Shown: positions 56,361-64,000 of the stretch, piece by piece | How positions within the stretch are numbered: position 1 is the stretch's first letter | Layout: every line of letters begins with the position of its first letter | DNA from: Aliihoeflea sp023389195 | Lineage (GTDB): Bacteria > Pseudomonadota > Alphaproteobacteria > Rhizobiales > Rhizobiaceae | Direction: 5' to 3' | Length of the DNA: 64,000 nucleotides | Assembly: GCA_023389195.1 (NCBI GenBank) | Contig: JAEWET010000009.1 | Span: 1-64,000 of the forward strand | Notes under the pieces: model-generated | Databases searched by the model: none | Seen by the model: only the letters and a program-made list of their open reading frames with translations | Told to the model about the DNA's origin: nothing | Made by a program: the position numbers and the translations under genes

Positions 56361-57150
56361 CCTTCAGGGCATCTATCAGCGCGGCGGCCGCGAGCATGTC
56401 GCGCTTCTTGGCGGCGCGCATCCGTGCAGCCTCGCCATCCTCGCCCCACTGCGCGATGTTCCAGTCCTCGTCGACATGGGCAGCCGCCCAGCCCTCTTCC
56501 GGCGAAAGCTCCCCTGCATCGACCGCGAGCGCGATCAGCGCCGAACCGGTGAGCGAAGTCATGACGTGCAGCGCCGACAGGCGGAATGGTTCTTCGCGCA
56601 TCTTCAGGTGGATGCCGATCGCGCCTATGGCCTCGCGCGGCTGGTCGACATGCATGACGCCCTCCGCGAGAACGAACCGCGCGCCAAGGCCGGCGCGCGC
56701 CCAGTCGATGATACCGTCCCAGGCTTCGCTTTGGCGTTCGACCAGCGATTTCGGCCCGTCGGCGCGGTAGCAGACGAGGTCGGTCGACGAGTAACGCAGG
56801 ATGTCTTCGAGAACGGCCTGCGTGTCCGTCGAGACACCATCGATCGCGGTATTGGCGATCCGCAGGACCGGCATGTCGAACGGGTTGATTTCCTCGGTCT
56901 GCGCGTCGAACTCGTCGGCGACGAGCCGCGCGGCGGCCTCGGTAGGCAGCGCAAGCACGGCGCGTCCTGGCGTTCGGACCTGCTTGCCATCAAGTTCCAC
57001 TGCGAAAGTGCCGCTGGCGGCGTCCTGCCGGACCGAAGCCGCCTTGTAGAAGCGCTTGGGAAGCGGCGTACGCATCTGTTTTTGCGCCCGCTTCATCGGG
57101 TTCTCGTCCGAAATGAACGGAGTGTCGAGATCGCTCAGGATATCGCGCAT
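56344..57150 (-). CDS. ATP12-type F1-ATPase assembly chaperone
   Basis: The 268-residue protein belongs to the ATP12 family found in mitochondria and alphaproteobacteria; it binds the F1 alpha subunit during assembly. PLPKRFYKAASV, VELDGKQVRTPGRAVLALPT, AIDGVSTD, ILRYSSTDLVCYRA and SLTGSALIALAV are family blocks. The ATG at 57150 (MRDILSDLDTPF) is chosen over a longer frame. It is 17 bp downstream of the EamA exporter gene, in one minus-strand unit with that and the pseudouridine synthase. Confidence 0.93.
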   Translation of the reverse strand: MRDILSDLDTPFISDENPMKRAQKQMRTPLPKRFYKAASVRQDAASGTFAVELDGKQVRTPGRAVLALPTEAAARLVADEFDAQTEEINPFDMPVLRIANTAIDGVSTDTQAVLEDILRYSSTDLVCYRADGPKSLVERQSEAWDGIIDWARAGLGARFVLAEGVMHVDQPREAIGAIGIHLKMREEPFRLSALHVMTSLTGSALIALAVDAGELSPEEGWAAAHVDEDWNIAQWGEDGEAARMRAAKKRDMLAAAALIDALKATTAA

Positions 57151-57167
57151 GGTCGGTCCTCGAATGT

Positions 57168-58091
57168 TCAGCCGGGCGGAATGCGTCTGCGCACCGGGCG
57201 GTTGACGACGAAAAGCCCGGAGGCGATGAGCGTCAGAGCCGCGAATATGTTCATCGAAAGCGGCTCGTTCAACAGGAAGCCGCCGCAAAGAACGCCGAAG
57301 GCAGGCGTCAGGAAGGCGAAGCTGGCGAGTCCGGTCGCCGGATAGGTCCGGATCATCCAGAACCAGAGAATGTAGGTGAAAGCCACCACGAAGATCGCTT
57401 GAAACAGAAGCGCGCCAGTCGCCAGAGTCGACACGTCGCGCAGGATCGCCCCGCCGAAAGGCAGAAGCGGAATCGCGAAGACGACGGAAACGACGAGCTG
57501 GTACATCAGCGTCTTTTCCGCCGTCGCGTCCGACAGTCTGGATTTCTTGATGACGAGCGTCGTCGCGCCCCACAATACGCCAGCGGCAAGGCACATGAGA
57601 TCACCGCGCAGGGCCGACGCGTCAGGCAGACTGAGCTGATCGACAAAGACCAGCGCCACTCCCACGAACGCCATCGCCAGCCCGAGGAACTTCGTCGCCG
57701 TGATACGCTCGCCGAGAAGGAAATGCGCTCCGATCAAGACCCAGAACGGCATGGTGTTGATCATGAGCGCCCCGCGCGCCGCCGTCGTGTAATCGAGGCC
57801 GAAGAAGATCAGCATGAACTCGATGGCAAACAGAGCGCCGGCAAGAAGTCCCGGCCACAGCGTCCCATCGCGCTCGAACAGGCGGATGCCGCGCCAGACG
57901 CACCACCCATAGACCAGAACCGCCGCGATGCCCGAGCGGGCAAGCGTCAGGAAGATGGGGCTGTAGCCGGTATTGGCGACCTTGATGGCGACCTGATTCA
58001 GGCCCCAGGAAAAGGTCAGCATGATCATCATGGCAACGGCGAATCCGTCGATCACCGCGCGTCGGTCAATCGCCGTTCCAGCCTCGCTCAT
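57168..58091 (-). CDS. DMT superfamily transporter (EamA domain)
   Basis: The 307-residue membrane protein has ten predicted helices in two EamA repeats (MIMLTFSWGLNQVAIKVANTGYSP at the start of the first, GDLMCLAAGVLWGATTLVIKKS at the start of the second). It probably exports a small metabolite; the substrate is unknown. It ends 17 bp before the ATP12 gene and starts directly next to the stop of the pseudouridine synthase gene. Confidence 0.9.
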   Translation of the reverse strand: MSEAGTAIDRRAVIDGFAVAMMIMLTFSWGLNQVAIKVANTGYSPIFLTLARSGIAAVLVYGWCVWRGIRLFERDGTLWPGLLAGALFAIEFMLIFFGLDYTTAARGALMINTMPFWVLIGAHFLLGERITATKFLGLAMAFVGVALVFVDQLSLPDASALRGDLMCLAAGVLWGATTLVIKKSRLSDATAEKTLMYQLVVSVVFAIPLLPFGGAILRDVSTLATGALLFQAIFVVAFTYILWFWMIRTYPATGLASFAFLTPAFGVLCGGFLLNEPLSMNIFAALTLIASGLFVVNRPVRRRIPPG

Positions 58092-59069
58092 TCAGTCGTC
58101 CGCCGAATTCTCGTCGAAGCCGAGGAGGTTCCAGCTCTGCTTCATATGCGGCGGCAACTGCGCCGTGACGTCGATCTTGCCGCCATCAGGATGCGGAATG
58201 ATGATACGGCGCGCGTGAAGATGCAGGCGCTTCTGCATGCCACCGGGGAAATCGTAATTCTTGTCGGCCTCGAAATATTTCGGATCGCCGAGGATCGGGC
58301 AGCCGATATGCGCGGCGTGGACGCGAAGCTGGTGCGTACGGCCGGTATAGGGCTCCATCTCGAGCCACGACATCGTCTGTGCTGCCTGTTCGACGATGCG
58401 GTAGAAGGAGACGGCATGGTCGGCGCCCTTCTCGCCATGGTCGGCGACGCGCATCCGGTCGCCGTCGATCGTGGATTCCTTGACCATCCAGGTCGAAATC
58501 TTGTCTTCGCGCTTGGGCGGCACGCCCTTGACCAGCGCCCAGTACGTCTTCTTCGTCTCGCGGTGCCGGAAGGCTTCGGCAAGCTTCATCGCCGCAAGGC
58601 GCGTGCGCGCGACGACGAGGACGCCCGAGGTGTCGCGGTCGAGCCGGTGGACGAGGCGCGGCTTTTCGCCCTTCTGGCTGCGCAGCGCTTCGAGCATGGA
58701 ATCGACGCTGCGCGTTATGCCCGAGCCGCCCTGGACAGCCAGACCGGCCGGCTTGTCGAAGACGATGACCTTCTTATCTTCGTAGAGCGTCATCTTGGCG
58801 AGCACGTCGCCGTCTTCCTCGCCGCGCATGGTCCGCGCGGTAACCGGGCCGGACTTGCGATCGACCGCCATCGGCGGAACCCGAACCTTCTGGCCCTCTT
58901 CGAGGCGCGTGTCGGACTTGACCCGTCCGCCGTCGACGCGGACCTGGCCGGAACGCAGCAGCTTTTGCAAGGGGCCGAAGCCGAGCCCGGGAAAATGCAC
59001 CTTGAACCAGCGGTCGAGGCGCATTCCTGCCTCGTCCCTTGCCACTGCGATCTGTTCGACGCCTGCCAT
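58092..59069 (-). CDS. RluA family pseudouridine synthase (RluC-like)
   Basis: The 325-residue enzyme has an N-terminal S4 RNA-binding domain (MRLDRWFKVHFPGLGFGPLQKLLRSGQVRVDG) and the catalytic motif RLVHRLDRDTSGVLVVAR with the essential Asp. PYTGRTHQLRVHAAHIGCPILGD is the third conserved block. The S4 domain and length suggest a 23S rRNA enzyme such as RluC. The start at 59069 (MAGVEQIAV) is chosen by family comparison. Confidence 0.92.
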   Translation of the reverse strand: MAGVEQIAVARDEAGMRLDRWFKVHFPGLGFGPLQKLLRSGQVRVDGGRVKSDTRLEEGQKVRVPPMAVDRKSGPVTARTMRGEEDGDVLAKMTLYEDKKVIVFDKPAGLAVQGGSGITRSVDSMLEALRSQKGEKPRLVHRLDRDTSGVLVVARTRLAAMKLAEAFRHRETKKTYWALVKGVPPKREDKISTWMVKESTIDGDRMRVADHGEKGADHAVSFYRIVEQAAQTMSWLEMEPYTGRTHQLRVHAAHIGCPILGDPKYFEADKNYDFPGGMQKRLHLHARRIIIPHPDGGKIDVTAQLPPHMKQSWNLLGFDENSADD

Positions 59070-59160
59070 TCTTATTCTCTTTTCGCGTATGAAGAGCGCC
59101 CATAGCACTCCAGACAGGCAGGCGCGAGGTTCAGGCCGTCGAAATCTGCAATCCAGCGGC

Positions 59161-60483
59161 CTAACGACCCGATTGGCGCTCCACGCGCAGCTTCTGCCAA
59201 TAGTCGAGGCGCTTCTTGATCTCGCGCTCGAAGCCGCGGTCCGGCGGGTCGTAGAATTTCTGCCGGCCGAGCGCCTCGGGGAAATAGTCCTGGCCGGAAA
59301 ACGCGTCGGGCGCGTCGTGATCGTAGAAATAGCCGGTGCCGTAGCCTTCCGACTTCATCAGCTTGGTCGGTGCATTGAGGATGTGCTTGGGCGGCAGCAG
59401 CGAGCCGTTCTCCTTGGCCGCACGCATCGCCGCCTTGTAGGCGACGTAGACGCCGTTCGATTTCGGCGCGGTGGCCAGATAAACGCAGGCCGCGGCCAGC
59501 GCAAGTTCGCCTTCGGGGGACCCGAGATAATCGTAGGCGTCCTTGGCCGCAAGCGTGATCGCCAGCGCCTGCGGGTCGGCAAGACCGATATCCTCCGACG
59601 CCATCCGCACGAGGCGGCGGCCGAGATAGAGTGGGTGCTCGCCCGCGTCGAGCATGCGCGCCAGATAATAGAGCGCGGCATCGGGGTCCGAGCCGCGCAC
59701 CGATTTGTGCAGCGCCGAGATCAGATTGTAGTGCCCGTCCTGTCCCTTGTCGTAGACCGGCGCCCGACGCTGGACGATGCGCTGCAGCCCTTCTGCGTCG
59801 AAGATTTCATCGCCGGCCGCCGCCCGCCAGATTTCCTCGGCGAGCGTCAGCGACGCGCGCCCGTCGCCGTCCGCCATGCGCAGGAGCACCGCGCGCGCTT
59901 CTTCATCGAGCGGCAGCGGCTTTTGTTCGTTCTCCTCGGCGCGGACCAGAAGCCGCTCGATGCTCTCGCCGTCCAGCGGATGGAACGTCAGCACCCGCGC
60001 CCGCGACAGAAGAGCGGCGTTGAGCTCGAAGGACGGGTTCTCCGTCGTCGCGCCGACGAGAATGACGGTGCCGTCTTCCATCACCGGCAGGAAGGAATCC
60101 TGCTGGGCGCGGTTGAAGCGATGGATCTCGTCGACGAAGAGAAGCGTCTGCCGCCCCTGGGTGCGCCGCAGCCGCGCCGTCTCGAAGACCTTCTTCAGGT
60201 CCGCGACGCCGGAGAAGATCGCCGAAATCTGCTCGAAGGCGAGGCCCGTCTCGCCGGCGAGAAGCCGTGCGACGGTCGTCTTGCCCGTTCCCGGCGGTCC
60301 CCAGAAGATCATCGAGCCGAGCGTGCCGGAGCGCAGCATGCGCGTCAGCGCCCCGCCCTCGCCCGTCAGATGCTCCTGCCCGACGACGTCGGCGAGCTTT
60401 TGCGGCCGCAACCGGTCGGCGAGCGGCTGGCCCACGGGCCGCCGGTCATCCTGATCGTCACCTGTCGAGAAGAGATCGGCCAA
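59161..60483 (-). CDS. rarA: replication-associated recombination protein A (RarA/MgsA)
   Basis: The 440-residue AAA+ ATPase acts at stalled replication forks. Walker A is GPPGTGKTT (residues 62-70), Walker B LLFVDEIHRFN, sensor segment VGATTENPSFELN, and a C-terminal tetramerisation domain includes DVGLADPQAL-type ASEDIGLADPQALAI. It lies 12 bp downstream of the DegP-like protease gene, so the pair is probably cotranscribed. Confidence 0.96.
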   Translation of the reverse strand: MADLFSTGDDQDDRRPVGQPLADRLRPQKLADVVGQEHLTGEGGALTRMLRSGTLGSMIFWGPPGTGKTTVARLLAGETGLAFEQISAIFSGVADLKKVFETARLRRTQGRQTLLFVDEIHRFNRAQQDSFLPVMEDGTVILVGATTENPSFELNAALLSRARVLTFHPLDGESIERLLVRAEENEQKPLPLDEEARAVLLRMADGDGRASLTLAEEIWRAAAGDEIFDAEGLQRIVQRRAPVYDKGQDGHYNLISALHKSVRGSDPDAALYYLARMLDAGEHPLYLGRRLVRMASEDIGLADPQALAITLAAKDAYDYLGSPEGELALAAACVYLATAPKSNGVYVAYKAAMRAAKENGSLLPPKHILNAPTKLMKSEGYGTGYFYDHDAPDAFSGQDYFPEALGRQKFYDPPDRGFEREIKKRLDYWQKLRVERQSGR

Positions 60484-60495
60484 GGGGTCCGTCCG

Positions 60496-61971
60496 TCAAA
60501 AACGCAGCGCCTGGCGCAGCAAACGCCCCTCGCGCTCCAGTGTAAAGCGCCACCAGCGCGTCTGCGCCGATGCAGCCGTTTCCAGCGCGGCCGGGCTGTC
60601 GATTTCGTCGCCATTGACCTCATGCACGATGTCACCGGGCCGAAGGCCGAGGCTGGCGGCAGGGGACGAGCGGTCGATCTCGACGATCGCGACGCCGCGC
60701 GCCTGTTCGGGCAGGCGAAGCCGCTGCGCGAGGCGCGGCGACAGCGTCTCCACCGTTGCGCCTGCGAACGGGCTCGAACCGGCGATCTTCACCGCTCCAC
60801 CCGCAGCCCCCTCCGGCGCGCGCACGAGCGTGATGTCCAGGTCGCGCTCCTGCGCCTGGCTGAGAACGCCGAGCCTTGCGGTCGAGCCGATGGCGAGTGT
60901 CGCGAGGCGGTAGCCGAGGGCGTCGGGATGCTCGATCGCGCGATCGTTCAGCGCCAGCACGACATCGCCCGGGCGCAGGCCCGCGCCGGCGGCTGGGCCA
61001 TCCGCCGCGACGCTCGCCACCAGCGCACCGCGCGGCCGGTTCATGCCGAGCGCCTCGGCGATCTGCGGCGTTACCGCCTCGAAGGTCGCGCCAAGATAGG
61101 GCCGTTCGAAATAGTCCGAGCCGCCCTTGGCGGCGTCGACGACGGCGCGAACCATGTTGGACGGGATCGCGAAGCCGATGCCGATCGAGCCGCCCGACTG
61201 GCTGAAGATCGCCGTGTTGATGCCGACGACCTCGCCGCCCATGTTGACCAGCGCACCCCCCGAATTGCCCGGATTGATCGCCGCATCCGTCTGGATGAAG
61301 AAGCCGAAATCGGAGATGCCGATATGGCTGCGGGCAAGCGCCGAGACGATCCCGCTCGTGGTCGTCTGGCCGACGCCGAACGGATTGCCGATGGCGAGTA
61401 CGAGGTCGCCCACCGCCAGCGCGTCGGAATCGCCGAGCGCGATGGACGCGAATTGCTCGTCGGCCTCGATCTTCAGGATCGCAAGGTCGAGCGACTCGTC
61501 CTTCAAGAGGATCTGCGAGGTGAACTCGCGCCCGTCGGGCAGCGCCACGCGCACCTCGTCGGCGTCGCGGATGACGTGGTTGTTGGTCACCACATAGCCG
61601 GACGGATCGACCATCACGCCCGAGCCGAGCGAGGACTGCACGCGCGGCGGCATCTGCCGGTTGAAGAACTGTTCGAAGAAGGGATCGCCCATGAAGGGCG
61701 AGCGCGCCTGCACCTGCTGCGAGGCGTAGACATTGACGACGGCAGGCCCGGCCTCGGCGACCAGCGGCGCGTAGGAAAGCTGAACCTCGCTCTGGCTGAA
61801 CGGCAACCGGCGCTGAACCGGGCGCTCGCCCGCCGGCGTCTCAGCGGGCCGTTCGGTGCGCTCGTTGCCGAAGCCGAACATGTCGAGCAGGCTGCGATTG
61901 CGCTCTTCCTGCGCATGCGCGGGCCCGAGCACCGTCGCTGCCATCGTCAAAGCCAAGATCAGTCGGCGCAT
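60496..61971 (-). CDS. Do-like periplasmic serine protease (DegP/DegQ family)
   Basis: The 491-residue precursor has a signal peptide ending GPAHA (residue 20). The trypsin-like triad is H132 (TNNHVI), D162 (LDLAIL) and S237 (NPGNSGGALV). Two PDZ domains follow at about residues 300-380 and 410-485. It degrades or refolds misfolded envelope proteins. The start at 61971 is set by the signal peptide. It sits between tig and rarA on the same strand. Confidence 0.94.
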   Translation of the reverse strand: MRRLILALTMAATVLGPAHAQEERNRSLLDMFGFGNERTERPAETPAGERPVQRRLPFSQSEVQLSYAPLVAEAGPAVVNVYASQQVQARSPFMGDPFFEQFFNRQMPPRVQSSLGSGVMVDPSGYVVTNNHVIRDADEVRVALPDGREFTSQILLKDESLDLAILKIEADEQFASIALGDSDALAVGDLVLAIGNPFGVGQTTTSGIVSALARSHIGISDFGFFIQTDAAINPGNSGGALVNMGGEVVGINTAIFSQSGGSIGIGFAIPSNMVRAVVDAAKGGSDYFERPYLGATFEAVTPQIAEALGMNRPRGALVASVAADGPAAGAGLRPGDVVLALNDRAIEHPDALGYRLATLAIGSTARLGVLSQAQERDLDITLVRAPEGAAGGAVKIAGSSPFAGATVETLSPRLAQRLRLPEQARGVAIVEIDRSSPAASLGLRPGDIVHEVNGDEIDSPAALETAASAQTRWWRFTLEREGRLLRQALRF

Positions 61972-62041
61972 CGCGAATCCCCTTGTCGTTTCGCGGGCAA
62001 TGTCGTGTCCGATTGTGCAAAATGGAAGGCCCGAATGCAGA

Positions 62042-62063
62042 AAGGGGCCCTTACGGACCCCTT
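62042..62063 (-). terminator. weak hairpin after tig
   Basis: A 9 bp stem (AAGGGGTCC/GGGCCCCTT on the minus strand, one G-T pair) with loop GTAA lies 26 bp after the tig stop. No clear T-run follows, so it may only attenuate reading into the protease gene. Confidence 0.45.
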
Positions 62064-62088
62064 CCCTCATTCAAGCCGGACCAACGCC

Positions 62089-63582
62089 TTATTCGGCGTC
62101 CTTGTCCTTGGCAGCGGCCTTCTTCTTAGGCGCAGCCTTCTTCTCGGCCTTCTCAGCCTTGTCGTCGGCGTCGGCCTTCTTTTCGGCAGCCTTCTTCTTC
62201 GGCGCAGCCTTCTTTTCCGCCTTCTTGGCGTCGGCCGCTTCGTCCTCGTCCTCGGCCAGAAGCTCCTCGCGGGTCACCTTGACGTCGGTCACCTTCACTT
62301 CGTTCAGGAGATGGTCGACGACCTTTTCCTCGAAGAGCGGGGCGCGGACGTTTGCGAGTGCGGCCGGGTTGTTGCGGTAGAAGTCGTAGACTTCCTGCTG
62401 CTGGTGCTGCGGGACGCGGCGGATCTGCTCGAACAGAGCGCGCTGCAACTCGTCGTCGGTGACCTGCACGCCCGCCTTCTCGCCGATCTCGGCGAGGACG
62501 AGGCCGAGGCGCACGCGGCGTTCGGCAAGGCGCTGATATTCGGCGCGCGCCTCGTCTTCCGTCGTCTCTTCGTCCTCGAAGGAGCGGCCGGCCTGTTCGA
62601 GATCGCGGGTGACCTGCGTCCAGATATTGGTGAACTCGGCCTCGACCAGCTTGGACGGGGCTTCGAACTTGTACTCTTCGTCGAGCGCGTCGAGAAGCTG
62701 GCGCTTGGCCTTCTGGCGGGTCAGCGCACCGAACTGGGTCTCGATCTGGCCCTTGATGATCTCGCGCAGCTTCTCGGCCGATTCGAGGCCAAGCTGCTGG
62801 GCGACTTCGTCGGTGACCTCGAGATCGCCCGGCTTGGCGACTTCCTTGACCGTGACGTCGAAGGTCGCTTCCTTGCCGGCAAGGTTCTGCGCGCCGTAAT
62901 CGGCCGGGAAGGTCACGTTGATCGTCTTCTCGTCGCCGGCCTTCATGCCGACGACCTGATCTTCGAAGCCGGGGATGAACTGGTTGGAGCCGAGCACGAG
63001 ATTGGCGTCTTCGGCAGCGCCGCCGTCGAAGGCTTCGCCGTCGATCTTGCCGACGAAATCGATCGTGACGCGGTCGCCTTCGGCGGCCTTGCCCTTCTTG
63101 GTTTCGTAGGTGCGCGCGGATTCGGCGACCTTCTTGACCTGCTCCTCGATTTCCTCTTCAGGCACGTCATAAACCTGGCGCGTGATCTTGACGGATGAAA
63201 GGTCCTTGGTCTCGATCGCCGGGATGACTTCGTAGTCGATCGAGAACTCGAAATCCTGGCCGCCGGAGAGAATCTTCTCGGCTTCCTTCTCGTCCTCGGT
63301 CATGGTGACTTCGGGCTGCATCGCGGCCTTCTCGCCGCGGTCGGCGAGAATGTTGCGCGGCGAGGACGAGATGATCTCGTTGACGACTTCGGCCATGAAG
63401 GAGCGGCCGTACATCTTGCGTAGGTGCTGGACCGGAACCTTGCCGGGACGGAACCCGTTCAGGCGCACCTTGCCCTTGGCGTCGGACAGCCGCTCCATGA
63501 GCTTGGCTTCCATGTCCTTGGCCGGCACGGACACCTTGATCTGGCGCTTCAGCCCGGAATTGAGCGTTTCGGTAACCTGCAT
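62089..63582 (-). CDS. tig: trigger factor (ribosome-associated chaperone and prolyl isomerase)
   Basis: The 497-residue protein has an N-terminal ribosome-binding domain (VRLNGFRPGKVPVQHLRKMYG holds the GFRxGxxP signature), a central FKBP-type isomerase domain (about 155-245, DRVTIDFVGKIDGEAFDGG) and a helical C-terminal chaperone domain. The last 50 or so residues are a lysine/alanine-rich tail with KKAAPKKKAA repeated. It is a single transcription start with about 130 bp to the upstream tRNA gene. Confidence 0.96.
   Translation of the reverse strand: MQVTETLNSGLKRQIKVSVPAKDMEAKLMERLSDAKGKVRLNGFRPGKVPVQHLRKMYGRSFMAEVVNEIISSSPRNILADRGEKAAMQPEVTMTEDEKEAEKILSGGQDFEFSIDYEVIPAIETKDLSSVKITRQVYDVPEEEIEEQVKKVAESARTYETKKGKAAEGDRVTIDFVGKIDGEAFDGGAAEDANLVLGSNQFIPGFEDQVVGMKAGDEKTINVTFPADYGAQNLAGKEATFDVTVKEVAKPGDLEVTDEVAQQLGLESAEKLREIIKGQIETQFGALTRQKAKRQLLDALDEEYKFEAPSKLVEAEFTNIWTQVTRDLEQAGRSFEDEETTEDEARAEYQRLAERRVRLGLVLAEIGEKAGVQVTDDELQRALFEQIRRVPQHQQQEVYDFYRNNPAALANVRAPLFEEKVVDHLLNEVKVTDVKVTREELLAEDEDEAADAKKAEKKAAPKKKAAEKKADADDKAEKAEKKAAPKKKAAAKDKDAE
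62095..62220 (-). repeat. Lys/Ala-rich repeat tail in tig
   Basis: The motif AEKKAAPKKKAA occurs twice, separated by a degenerate EKKADADDKAEK linker. This gives a highly charged, probably disordered C-terminus. The region is the main low-complexity stretch in the window. Confidence 0.75.
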
Positions 63583-63713
63583 CTTACAACCTTTGCTATC
63601 GCATGCTGCTGTCGCGACGGCGCGCCGCCCAGCCTGCTGAATTCTTGTGGCTTGAACGTCTCAGCCCCATCCGAACCGGGCCGACGCTCAATTTCATTTC
63701 CCGGGGTGGCCGT

Positions 63714-63798
63714 TGGTGCGGGTGGAGGGACTTGAACCCCCACGCTTTTCAGCGCTTGGACCTAAACCAAGTGCGTCTGCCAATTCCGCCACACCCGC
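63714..63798 (-). tRNA. tRNA-Leu (anticodon TAG)
   Basis: The 85-nt gene has acceptor strands GCGGGTG and CACCCGC, encoded CCA at 63716-63714, anticodon stem CTTGG/CCAAG around loop TTTAGGT (anticodon TAG), and a long variable arm. It reads CTA and other CTN codons. The surrounding gap from 63583 to 63906 holds no other gene. Confidence 0.96.
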
Positions 63799-63868
63799 TT
63801 CACGAGCAGTCAGCCCTTGAAATCGGCTGGTTCTATATCACCGGCTCATGATCGATCAAAGGAAAATT

Positions 63869-63889
63869 GCCCCGAAAACGGGCTTTTTT
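63869..63889. terminator. possible terminator, CCCG-AAAA-CGGG hairpin with T-run
   Basis: A short stem (CCCG/CGGG, extendable to GC with one bulge) is followed by TTTTTT on the plus strand and AATTTTCC on the minus strand. It lies 18 bp after the stop of the partial minus-strand gene, which it most likely serves. Confidence 0.5.
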
Positions 63890-63906
63890 CTGGTCGCTCG
63901 AGACAT

Positions 63907-64000
63907 CTAGAAGAGCGGTTCGCGATAGATGGCGCGGCCATCATGGAGAAGCGCTTTGATCTGGGCCGTGCCGTCCTCATCGACGGCCGCCACGATCTCG
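63907..64000 (-). CDS. C-terminal end of an unidentified protein
   Basis: Only the last 30 codons are inside the window. They read EIVAAVDEDGTAQIKALLHD and end GRAIYREPLF before TAG at 63909-63907. Codon use fits its neighbours. There is too little to assign a family. Confidence 0.6.
   Translation of the reverse strand, partial: EIVAAVDEDGTAQIKALLHDGRAIYREPLF

Noticed and set aside
58795..63198. A 1467-codon open frame on the plus strand
   Set aside because: It is antisense to the pseudouridine synthase, rarA, DegP-like and tig genes, all of which have clear conserved motifs. GC-rich codon bias of the true genes leaves the antisense frame open.

Overview
The window reads as chromosomal DNA of an alphaproteobacterium of the order Hyphomicrobiales (Rhizobiales). 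It is GC-rich and densely coded. Order-level markers include a MucR/Ros-type regulator, a phosphatidylcholine synthase, a BA14K-like envelope protein, an ATP12 chaperone, HspQ, an IalB-like protein, an Anbu gene cluster, and LexA boxes of the alphaproteobacterial form GTTC-N7-GTTC. The genus cannot be fixed from the sequence alone. I saw no insertion sequence, prophage, CRISPR array or integrase.

Layout. Positions 1-8.2 kb hold tRNA modification genes (queA end, tgt), a DUF2177 protein and a housekeeping run (D-Ala-D-Ala carboxypeptidase, tmk, holB, metG, TatD nuclease, MBL hydrolase). Positions 8.1-13 kb hold a uridine kinase-like gene, tRNA-Leu(GAG), lipB, ggt, a 28-codon membrane peptide gene under a perfect SOS box, a small secreted protein and mucR. 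Positions 13-19.3 kb hold tpiA divergent from ppiD-trpD-trpC-moaC-moeA. Positions 19.4-24 kb hold a BA14K-like gene and the four-gene Anbu cluster (ATP-grasp, alpha-E, transglutaminase-like, Anbu). Positions 24-38 kb hold rlpA, two secreted proteins, rimO, a GST, a BMP/nucleoside ABC importer, pcs, a UbiH-like monooxygenase, an AEC carrier, hspQ and ialB. Positions 38-47.7 kb hold an orphan peptide-binding protein, a DsbA/FrnE-like protein, mfd-sdhE, recG, a DUF423 gene and lexA. Positions 47.7-64 kb hold comEC, gltX, gltA, a DUF4212/SSS symporter pair, a YggT protein, ATP12, an EamA exporter, an RluA-type synthase, rarA, a DegP-like protease, tig, tRNA-Leu(TAG) and the 3' end of one more gene.

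Most genes are ordinary core functions. The most notable signal is at 11.6-11.8 kb. A perfect GTTC-N7-GTTC box sits inside a plausible promoter just upstream of a 28-residue single-helix membrane peptide with a strong ribosome binding site. This closely resembles the design of the SOS-induced division inhibitor SidA of Caulobacter, and lexA itself lies in the same window with two boxes. Other points are loss of most zinc ligands in Tgt and of two in the MucR finger, an apparent internal deletion in the uridine kinase-like protein, an EF-hand loop inside the SSS symporter, and the complete Anbu cluster, whose biological role is still unsettled.
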